5,780 nt of DNA, from contig JAEZVA010000089.1 of assembly GCA_023443315.1 (NCBI GenBank), positions 1 to 5,780 on the forward strand, in the 5' to 3' direction. The notes under the pieces were generated by a model. That model saw only the letters and a list, made by a program, of their open reading frames with translations. It made no database searches and was not told the DNA's origin. The DNA is from Bacillota bacterium (GTDB lineage: Bacteria; Bacillota; Clostridia; Oscillospirales; Ruminococcaceae). Position numbers and translations under genes: made by a program. Every line of letters begins with the position of its first letter. Within the stretch, counting starts at the first letter, position 1. Below are positions 1 through 4,281 of the stretch, piece after piece.

Positions 1-516
1 TCCGAGGTGGCAAAGCTCATCGGCGACGAGGATAAGCCCGTTACGCTGTATGTGGGCAAAAAGCACATTGTGTTTGACGTAAACGGCTATCACGTAATCT
101 CACGCCTGCTGGAGGGCGAGTTTCTCGATTATAAAAACGCGATACCCGACGGGCACACCACCCGTGTTCGCATCGGTGTGCGCAGTCTGGGCGGCTGTGT
201 GGAGCGCGCTTCGCTGCTCATTACCGACCGCTTAAAAAGCCCGATTCGCTGCTCGTTCGAGCAGGACATGGTAAAGATATCCTGCCAGACCGCCATCGGG
301 CGCGCATACGACGAGGTAAGCTGCCAAAACGAGGGCAATAAGGTGGAGATCGGCTTTAACAATAAGTTTTTGCTCGACGCCTTAAAGGCATGCGACACCG
401 ACGAGGTGTACCTTGAGATGAACGGTCCGCTCTCTCCGATGAAGATTTTACCCCCAGAGGGCGACGGGTTTTTGTTCCTTGTACTGCCGGTGCGCATCCG
501 CAGCTCTGACAATTAG
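1..516 (+). CDS. dnaN: DNA polymerase III beta subunit (sliding clamp), C-terminal part
   Basis: This is the 3' part of dnaN; the frame is open from base 1, so the gene starts before the window. About 171 residues are visible of the usual ~370. The product is the ring-shaped clamp that encircles DNA and tethers DNA polymerase III and other partners through its hydrophobic cleft. Visible hallmarks are the end of domain 2 and start of domain 3 (GEFLDYKNAIP, corresponding to the family's G-x-F-P-D-Y-x-x-x-[IL]-P), then FLLDALKAC, the family's EVYLEMNGPLSPMKI segment, and the C-terminal FLVLPVRI, equivalent to the clamp's terminal [LM]P[MV]R motif. A GTG at base 7 is internal, not a start. The next gene begins 12 nt after the stop, suggesting co-transcription. 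Its position upstream of yaaA-recF fits the standard origin-proximal order. The identification is secure. Confidence 0.97.
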   Translation, partial: SEVAKLIGDEDKPVTLYVGKKHIVFDVNGYHVISRLLEGEFLDYKNAIPDGHTTRVRIGVRSLGGCVERASLLITDRLKSPIRCSFEQDMVKISCQTAIGRAYDEVSCQNEGNKVEIGFNNKFLLDALKACDTDEVYLEMNGPLSPMKILPPEGDGFLFLVLPVRIRSSDN

Positions 517-528
517 GTAGCAAACGAT

Positions 529-1281
529 ATGACCTTAAACAAGCCCTCCCTAAGCGGCTATGCGTTAAAGACGATTGCCGTAACCGCGATGGTAATCGAC
601 CACGCGGCGTACCTGTTCACCGACGCGGCATCCCCATTGGGGGTGGTGCTGCATTTTATAGGTAGACTGACGGCGCCCATTATGTGCTACTTTGTTGCCG
701 AGGGGTATTTTTACACGAGGGATTTTAAGCGGTACGCGCTGCGGCTGCTCTCTTTTGCGGTGGTATCGCAGATACCGTATCAGCTCGTGATTGACAAGGG
801 TGCTGTATTGTTCCCCCCGCCGGGACTGAATATGCTGTTTACCCTGCTGTGTGGGCTGCTTGCCCTGCGGGCGTGGAACACCATACAAAACGACACGCTG
901 CGCAGAGCTGCCGTGTGCGGGCTGATGCTACTGACGTCCTTTATGGATTGGTCGATATTCGGCGTGCTGTTTGTGTTTGTGTTTGGCATCTACCGCGGCG
1001 ACAAAAAGGCACAGTACAAGTCGTTTGCTTTGGTCGCGGGCGGATACCTGTTGATGCGGCTATTTGTAGTACTCTCCCAGCCGGACCAGCTGGTGACGGT
1101 GCTCTCGGCGCTTGGCGTGTTCTTCGTTATTCCCCTGCTACTGCTGTACAACGGCAGGCGCGGCGGTGAATGGGCAGGGACGCTCGGCAAACAGGCACGC
1201 TGGCTGTTTTACATCGCCTACCCCGCCCATCTGCTGTTGCTCGGGGTCGGGTATCGGATGTTTTTATTAGGCAGAAATTAA
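529..1281 (+). CDS. TraX-family integral membrane protein
   Basis: The 250-residue protein is strongly hydrophobic, with about seven or eight likely membrane segments. It matches the TraX family pattern: an N-terminal LKTIAVTAMVIDHAAYLF with the D24-H25 pair, IGRLTAPIMCYFVAEGYFYTRD (residues 44-65, with G45-R46 and E58), a central segment with D140-W141 before a hydrophobic stretch, and a C-terminal WLFYIAYPAHLLLLG (residues 225-239). In F-type plasmids TraX is needed for N-acetylation of pilin, and the family resembles membrane acyltransferases. Chromosomal relatives in Firmicutes have no established substrate, so acyl transfer to a surface or secreted molecule is only inferred. The start follows dnaN by 12 nt, with a weak AGGTAG-like ribosome site overlapping the dnaN stop, which suggests operon expression or coupling. 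No other conjugation gene is visible, so the label does not imply a conjugative element. Family call is good; function is unknown. Confidence 0.85.
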   Translation: MTLNKPSLSGYALKTIAVTAMVIDHAAYLFTDAASPLGVVLHFIGRLTAPIMCYFVAEGYFYTRDFKRYALRLLSFAVVSQIPYQLVIDKGAVLFPPPGLNMLFTLLCGLLALRAWNTIQNDTLRRAAVCGLMLLTSFMDWSIFGVLFVFVFGIYRGDKKAQYKSFALVAGGYLLMRLFVVLSQPDQLVTVLSALGVFFVIPLLLLYNGRRGGEWAGTLGKQARWLFYIAYPAHLLLLGVGYRMFLLGRN

Positions 1282-1290
1282 TAAATAACA

Positions 1291-1319
1291 CCGTAGGGAG
1301 CGACGCCCTCGTCGCTCCG
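1291..1319 (+). repeat. Palindromic repeat copy R1
   Basis: The repeat has head CCGTAGGG and a 9-bp perfect stem GGAGCGACG (1297-1305) / CGTCGCTCC (1310-1318) with loop CCCT. R1 and R5 (3127) are identical over 33 nt (1291-1323 and 3127-3159), and over 42 nt there is a single mismatch. The tail GTCCCTGACCAGTT also recurs near 3036-3048. Confidence 0.85.
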
Positions 1320-1349
1320 TCCCTGACCAGTTTTATTAGGCATATCAAT

Positions 1350-1355
1350 TATAAT
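1350..1355 (+). promoter_or_regulatory. Possible -10 element upstream of yaaA-recF
   Basis: A perfect TATAAT lies between repeat copies R1 and R2, about 190 nt upstream of yaaA. No good -35 hexamer is found at 16-18 nt; the nearest TTGACA-like string (CTGACC, 1323-1328) is 21 nt away, and there is no extended TGN motif. It could start transcription of yaaA-recF separately from dnaN, but the match may be chance in AT-rich sequence. Confidence 0.22.
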
Positions 1356-1368
1356 CTGCGGTGTTATT

Positions 1369-1395
1369 CGGAACGGTCAAGACCGTTCCCTACGG
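1369..1395 (-). repeat. Palindromic repeat copy R2 (inverted)
   Basis: Read on the minus strand it starts CCGTAGGG and forms a stem of GGAACGGTC and GACCGTTCC arms (1370-1378 and 1381-1389; effectively 8 bp with a CAAG loop on the plus strand). The head matches R1, but the stem sequence differs while remaining perfectly paired. Together with R1 it makes an inverted-repeat-bounded unit, as in small MITE-like or REP/BIME-like elements. Confidence 0.8.
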
Positions 1396-1473
1396 ATTAT
1401 GAGGTTTTTGATAGCTGAGCAATATCCCAAGCCGACTGCTACTAATGTGCGCAATGAACCCGCATCAACACCG

Positions 1474-1500
1474 CGGGACGTCGAGGACACCGTCCCCTAC
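1474..1500 (-). repeat. Palindromic repeat copy R3 (inverted, diverged)
   Basis: On the minus strand it begins GTAGGGG, followed by a 6-bp stem GGGACG / CGTCCC (plus-strand arms 1475-1480 and 1491-1496, loop 1481-1490). Aligned by eye with R1 it matches at about 19 of 27 positions. Differences in one arm are balanced in the other (GGAGCG/CGCTCC in R1, GGGACG/CGTCCC here). The CC before the head in the other copies is TT here. Confidence 0.65.
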
Positions 1501-1532
1501 AACGCAACAATCAAATTCCGATATCCCCCCTC

Positions 1533-1541
1533 GAAAGAAGG
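1533..1541 (+). promoter_or_regulatory. Ribosome binding site of yaaA
   Basis: GAAAGAAGG lies 6 nt before the ATG at 1548 and supports that start over the overlapping longer frame that begins at 1445. Confidence 0.7.
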
Positions 1542-1547
1542 TTTCAT

Positions 1548-1766
1548 ATGAAAAAACAAACCATCCCCATCCATACCGAGTTTATCAAGCTCGACCAGCT
1601 GTTAAAGTTTGCAGGGCTTGCCGAGACCGGCGGGCGGGGCAAGGAGCTGGTGCAGGCGGGCGAGGTGCTCGTAAACGGCGAGCAGTGCCTTGCACGCGGC
1701 AAAAAAATCCGCGCGGGCGATACCGTCACCCTTGACGATATTACCCTTGTGGTCGAGCAGGGTTAG
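1548..1766 (+). CDS. yaaA: S4 domain RNA-binding protein YaaA (RecF-adjacent)
   Basis: This 72-residue protein consists almost entirely of one S4 RNA-binding domain. The segment from residue 15 to the end shows the S4 pattern: LDQLLKFAGLAETGGRGKELV, then GEVLVNGEQCLARGKKIRAGD, then a final beta strand (TVTLDDITLVVE). Length (~70 residues) and position directly before recF match the YaaA family typical of Firmicutes. The B. subtilis relative has been linked to 50S ribosome assembly, so a role in binding rRNA is likely but is taken from family knowledge. A good ribosome binding site supports the ATG. It lies 3 nt before recF, so the two are almost certainly co-translated from one mRNA. A 266-nt repeat-filled gap separates it from the upstream gene, so it may have its own promoter. 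Confidence 0.94.
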   Translation: MKKQTIPIHTEFIKLDQLLKFAGLAETGGRGKELVQAGEVLVNGEQCLARGKKIRAGDTVTLDDITLVVEQG

Positions 1767-1769
1767 GGC

Positions 1770-2942
1770 ATGACGGTTACAACACTTTCGCTTTCCCGCT
1801 TTCGTAATATCGGCGACATGGTATTTTCTCCCTGCAATGGGGTCAATATTATCTATGGGGACAACGCGCAGGGCAAAACCAACCTGATTGAGGCGTTGTG
1901 GCTGTTTACGGGGGCAAAAAGCTTTCGCGGCGCAAAGGATGCAGAGATGATTGCGTTTGACAATCAGCGCGCGTCACTCTCGCTTTCGTTTGCAGCAGAC
2001 GACCGCGAGCAGACCGCCGAGATTACCCTAAATAGCGGCGCAGGCAAAAAGAAAGAGGTACTGCTCAACGGCGTACAAAAGGATAGCGTAAGCGCGTTGA
2101 TGGGCAGGTTCTGTGCCGTTGTGTTCTCCCCCGCCCACCTTGCCATCGTATCAGAGGGTCCCGGCGAGCGCAGACGGTTTTTAGATACCGCCATCACCCA
2201 GGTGCGGCCGGTGTACGACCGCCTGATGAGCGAATACCAAAAGGCACTGACCCAGCGCAACGCTTTGCTGCGCGACCTCCCCTACCACAGCGAGCTTGCC
2301 GACACCGTCGAGCTGTGGGACGAACGCCTAGCCAAAACCGGCGCGTCGATTATGCGCCTACGAATAAAATACTGCAAACGCCTAAGCGCAGAGGCATCCG
2401 CCATCTACGCGGGCATTGCAGGCGACAAAGAATGCCTGCGCACCATCTATCAGCCCAGTATCGCCCCCAAAGACCCCGACTGCACCGACCCCCACGTCCT
2501 GTACGGAGAGATACGCTGCGCTCTGCGCGAGGGTCTTAGCGAGGACATCAAGACCGGCTTTACCACAAGGGGCATTCACCGTGACGAGCTGGATATTACC
2601 ATAGACGGCATGCCGGTGCGGCTGTATGGCTCGCAGGGGCAACGCCGCAGCGCGGTATTAAGCCTAAAGCTAGCCGAAAGCAACCTGCTTAAAGAGGTGT
2701 TGGGCGAAAACCCCGTTATCCTGCTCGACGATGTGATGAGCGAGCTGGACGGCGCAAGACAGGAGTACATCCTCAACCACGTCAAGGATCGACAGGTGTT
2801 CATCACCTGCTGTGACAGCGCGGTGTGCGGCTGCCTCGAGCGCGGCAAGACGTTTTTTATCACAAACGGGTCGATTGCCGAGGGAATGGAAACGGCAGAG
2901 ATTGCCTGTCCCCTGCCCGCGGCAAAGGACGCGGACGAGTGA
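1770..2942 (+). CDS. recF: DNA replication and repair protein RecF
   Basis: RecF is an SMC/ABC-type ATPase that binds gapped DNA and, with RecO and RecR, helps place RecA at stalled or damaged forks. The 390-residue product has all the key motifs: the N-terminal LSLSRFRNI, Walker A GDNAQGKTN (residues 30-38), the RecF-typical FSPAHLAIVSEGPGERRRFLD, the ABC signature region GSQGQRR (about 287-293), and Walker B VILLDDVMSELD (about 316-327) with D320-D321 and the D-loop. The C-terminal VFITCCDS is the usual strand after Walker B. It is slightly longer than the common 360-375 residues, with an acidic tail of about 20 residues. The ATG lies 3 nt after the yaaA stop with no strong Shine-Dalgarno, consistent with translational coupling. 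No frameshift or missing catalytic residue is seen. The protein should be functional. Confidence 0.97.
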   Translation: MTVTTLSLSRFRNIGDMVFSPCNGVNIIYGDNAQGKTNLIEALWLFTGAKSFRGAKDAEMIAFDNQRASLSLSFAADDREQTAEITLNSGAGKKKEVLLNGVQKDSVSALMGRFCAVVFSPAHLAIVSEGPGERRRFLDTAITQVRPVYDRLMSEYQKALTQRNALLRDLPYHSELADTVELWDERLAKTGASIMRLRIKYCKRLSAEASAIYAGIAGDKECLRTIYQPSIAPKDPDCTDPHVLYGEIRCALREGLSEDIKTGFTTRGIHRDELDITIDGMPVRLYGSQGQRRSAVLSLKLAESNLLKEVLGENPVILLDDVMSELDGARQEYILNHVKDRQVFITCCDSAVCGCLERGKTFFITNGSIAEGMETAEIACPLPAAKDADE

Positions 2943-2959
2943 TTGATATAGTGCGTTAT

Positions 2960-3021
2960 CCGTAGGGGCGCATCACGAACCTGCGGTTGGCATTGGGAAA
3001 ACCTGCGGGTTTTCCGCGCCG
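2960..3021 (+). repeat. Palindromic repeat copy R4 (long, composite)
   Basis: The head is CCGTAGGGGCGC, and GGCGC (2967-2971) pairs with GCGCC (3016-3020), enclosing a longer middle. The middle holds a second perfect hairpin, GGAAAACC (2996-3003) / GGTTTTCC (3008-3015), and two direct copies of AACCTGCGG (2978-2986 and 3000-3008). Directly after it comes the right half of an R1-like repeat (3024-3046 matches 1308-1330 with one mismatch). The arrangement looks like one family member inserted into or recombined with another. Confidence 0.65.
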
Positions 3022-3126
3022 TACTCGTCGCTCCGTCCCTGCCCAGTTATAAATAGGCATTTCAATTGAACCCATGGAGGAAATCGGAACGCCAATCATT
3101 CGTAGAAAGCGCAATATCAACCCAAG

Positions 3127-3155
3127 CCGTAGGGAGCGACGCCCTCGTCGCTCCG
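3127..3155 (+). repeat. Palindromic repeat copy R5
   Basis: It is identical to R1 (1291-1319) and forms the same 9-bp stem with a CCCT loop. The identity runs 4 nt beyond, to 3159. It lies about 90 nt upstream of remB. Near-identity to a copy 1.8 kb away, while other copies have diverged, suggests recent spread or gene conversion. Confidence 0.85.
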
Positions 3156-3245
3156 TCCCCGACCAGTTATAAAATGCATTGAAATAAATGCCCGATATAA
3201 ACCAAAACAGGACATACAAACACCACGCAAAGGAATGAGAACGCA

Positions 3246-3515
3246 ATGTATCTGCATCTGGGACAGGACACGGTCGTAAAGCTTGCGGACATCGTGGGCA
3301 TCTTCGACCTTGAAAACGCAACCATCTCAAAGCACACCCGTGCCTACCTGGCCGCCGCCGAACGGGCGGGTAAGGTGGTTAACGTGTCAAGCGAGATGCC
3401 AAAATCGTTCTGCGTGTGCCGTCATGGAAAAGAGACACGCATCTATATCTCGCAGATATCATCGGTAACGCTCAAGCGGCGCAGCGGGTTTATGGATAGC
3501 ATCGCAAACATATAG
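3246..3515 (+). CDS. remB: DUF370 / RemB-type extracellular matrix regulator
   Basis: This 89-residue protein starts MYLHLGQDTVVKLADIVGIFD and continues with ENATISKHTRAYLAAAERAGKVVNVSSEMPKSF and RIYISQISSVTLKRR. This pattern is typical of the DUF370 family found between recF and gyrB in Firmicutes (B. subtilis YaaB/RemB, about 81 residues). The related RemA is a DNA-binding activator of biofilm matrix genes, while RemB's own role is less clear. Targets in this organism are unknown. The basic end of the conserved core (TLKRR) and the small size fit a nucleic-acid-binding oligomer, which is inference. The ATG at 3246 is preceded by AAAGGA at 3229-3234, 11 nt away. The GNAT gene follows after 26 nt, so the two are likely co-transcribed. 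Family call is firm. Confidence 0.93.
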   Translation: MYLHLGQDTVVKLADIVGIFDLENATISKHTRAYLAAAERAGKVVNVSSEMPKSFCVCRHGKETRIYISQISSVTLKRRSGFMDSIANI

Positions 3516-3541
3516 GGGTTTACGAAAGGGCGGATAATCAC

Positions 3542-4030
3542 ATGGACGGGTTTACCATACGGGCGGTCTTGGAGCAGGAGCATGCACAGTGTGCGGCATT
3601 GCTTCGCGAGGCATTTGGCACGGTTGCCCAGGAACTTTCATTAACGCAGCAAAACTGCCCCACCAACCCCGCATTTATCACCGAACAGCGGCTGACGGAA
3701 GAATACCACATGGGCAAAGAACAGTTTGTGCTTTGTAAGGACGATACCTTAATCGGCTTTGCGGAGCTTACAAAAAAGGACGATACAACCTGTGAGCTTG
3801 GACGGCTTGCGGTGTTGCCAAAATACCGGCACATGGGCGGCGGAAAAATGCTGCTAGACTACGCAAAAGAGCAAGCAAAAAAGCGTGGCGCCGGGCAGAT
3901 AACCATTGGTATCATAGAAGAAAACACCCGCCTTAAAAACTGGTACGAGGCACACGGCTTTGTTCACACCGGAACAAAACGCTTTGACCACCTTCCGTTT
4001 ACGGTGGGGTTTATGCAGATAACGGTTTGA
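3542..4030 (+). CDS. GNAT family N-acetyltransferase
   Basis: The 162-residue protein is a single GNAT domain that transfers an acetyl group from acetyl-CoA to an amine. The acetyl-CoA pyrophosphate loop appears as R96-H-M-G99-G-G101 (pattern [RQ]xxGx[GA]), preceded by the beta-4 strand ELGRLAVLPKY. Motif B is the EENTRLKNWYEAHGF segment (residues 126-140), with N133, Y135 and G139-F140 at expected places. The N-terminal part (FTIRAVLEQEHAQCAALLREAF) is the usual first strand and helices. The acceptor cannot be read from sequence; it could be a small molecule, an antibiotic or a protein. GAAAGGG at 3524-3530 lies 11 nt before the ATG. It sits 26 nt after remB, an unusual guest between remB and gyrB. 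Codons look somewhat more A-rich than in its neighbours, compatible with later acquisition, though this was not counted. Confidence 0.9.
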   Translation: MDGFTIRAVLEQEHAQCAALLREAFGTVAQELSLTQQNCPTNPAFITEQRLTEEYHMGKEQFVLCKDDTLIGFAELTKKDDTTCELGRLAVLPKYRHMGGGKMLLDYAKEQAKKRGAGQITIGIIEENTRLKNWYEAHGFVHTGTKRFDHLPFTVGFMQITV

Positions 4031-4266
4031 TGGCAGCTTGTTTCATCGGTTATACCAGTCAGCGGTCTGCTTTAGCCGCATTATTATGAGCTTACCCCCT
4101 GATATTGGGGTAACGATAAACAGGGCAAACCCCCGTAAAATTAGCGGGGCTGTGTAACAAGGGTACACAGAGAAAAAGCCGCGTAGCGTGGCAGGGTGGC
4201 TTCGTAGTGTAGCCGCTTGGCAGGACGCAATCATTGCACGATTGATATCGCCGAAAACACGGCGAA
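4031..4266 (+). promoter_or_regulatory. Hairpin-rich non-coding region upstream of gyrB
   Basis: No gene is visible here. Perfect inverted repeats follow one another: TTACCCC/GGGGTAA (4092-4098, 4107-4113), CCCCG/CGGGG (4131-4135, 4145-4149), CTGTGTA/TACACAG (4150-4156, 4164-4170), CAATC/GATTG (4228-4232, 4240-4244) and TCGCCG/CGGCGA (4248-4253, 4260-4265). The last ends 3 nt before the gyrB Shine-Dalgarno. An imperfect direct repeat (AGCCGC ... TGGCAGG) occurs at 4177-4195 and 4211-4224. A weak promoter-like pair lies at the left edge (TTGATG 4027-4032, TATACC 4051-4056, spacer 18), with four of six matches in each hexamer. None of the hairpins has a following T-run. It may be a structured 5' leader of gyrB or an unrecognised RNA, but I match it to no known riboswitch class. 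Confidence 0.4.
4248..4265 (+). promoter_or_regulatory. Hairpin next to gyrB Shine-Dalgarno
   Basis: A 6-bp perfect stem (TCGCCG / CGGCGA) with loop AAAACA ends 3 nt upstream of the GGAGG at 4269. Its position would allow it to influence ribosome access or mRNA stability; no alternative pairing partner was identified. Confidence 0.4.
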
Positions 4267-4268
4267 AT

Positions 4269-4273
4269 GGAGG
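4269..4273 (+). promoter_or_regulatory. gyrB ribosome binding site (decides the start)
   Basis: A consensus GGAGG lies 8 nt before TTG 4282. An in-frame ATG at 4267-4269 overlaps this Shine-Dalgarno by one base and has no ribosome site of its own, so TTG 4282 is the better start. Confidence 0.75.
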
Positions 4274-4281
4274 TTATCAGT

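Larger units (their letters stand above)
1282..1547. other. Repeat-rich intergenic region between traX-like gene and yaaA
   Basis: This 266-nt gap holds no convincing gene. It contains three copies of a CCGTAGGG-headed palindromic repeat (1291-1319 plus, 1369-1395 minus, 1474-1500 minus) separated by AT-richer sequence. The first two face each other, so 1291-1395 forms a 105-bp unit with 9-bp perfect inverted ends (CCGTAGGGA / TCCCTACGG). No clear target-site duplication flanks it. The hairpins lack an immediate T-run, so they are not classical intrinsic terminators, although they could slow transcription or shape mRNA ends between the traX-like gene and yaaA. The last ~45 nt hold the yaaA ribosome binding site. 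Confidence 0.7.
2943..3245. other. Repeat-rich intergenic region between recF and remB
   Basis: This 303-nt gap holds no credible gene. From 2960 it contains repeat R4, a second partial R1-like end (3024-3060), a spacer (3061-3126), and repeat R5 (3127-3155). A minus-strand reading frame across it (2956-3330) only translates the repeats. The block 2960-3129 resembles 1291-1434 in order and spacing of short matches, suggesting a duplicated intergenic unit. A TATAAA at 3196-3201 upstream of remB has no acceptable -35 at 17 nt (TTGAAA at 3179 is only 11 nt away), so no promoter is called. The remB ribosome site AAAGGA sits at 3229-3234. Confidence 0.7.

Noticed and set aside
529..1281. Evidence for a conjugative plasmid or ICE from the TraX gene
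   Set aside because: No relaxase, coupling protein, other tra genes, integrase or attachment sites; TraX homologs are common on Firmicutes chromosomes.
1370..1408. Intrinsic terminator at hairpin R2 (GGAACGGTC arms)
   Set aside because: The stem is good but the loop is very tight and the T-run (1404-1409) is about 14 nt beyond the stem, not adjacent.
1445..1735. Plus-strand 96-codon frame overlapping yaaA
   Set aside because: Arg/Pro-rich out-of-frame translation over repeat R3 and yaaA; yaaA has a recognisable S4 domain and a good ribosome site.
2956..2964. DnaA box-like sequences (TTATCCGTA here, GGTGGATAA in gyrB)
   Set aside because: Isolated near-matches, one of them inside coding sequence; no cluster or AT-rich unwinding region, so no origin is called in this window.
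1291..3159. CRISPR array
   Set aside because: Copies are irregularly spaced, in both orientations, with different stems and no uniform spacers.
2956..3330. Minus-strand reading frame of 124 codons between recF and remB
   Set aside because: It spans the repeat-filled gap and the start of remB; its protein contains two similar TERR-RR stretches that are simply translations of the repeated DNA. No ribosome site or family resemblance.
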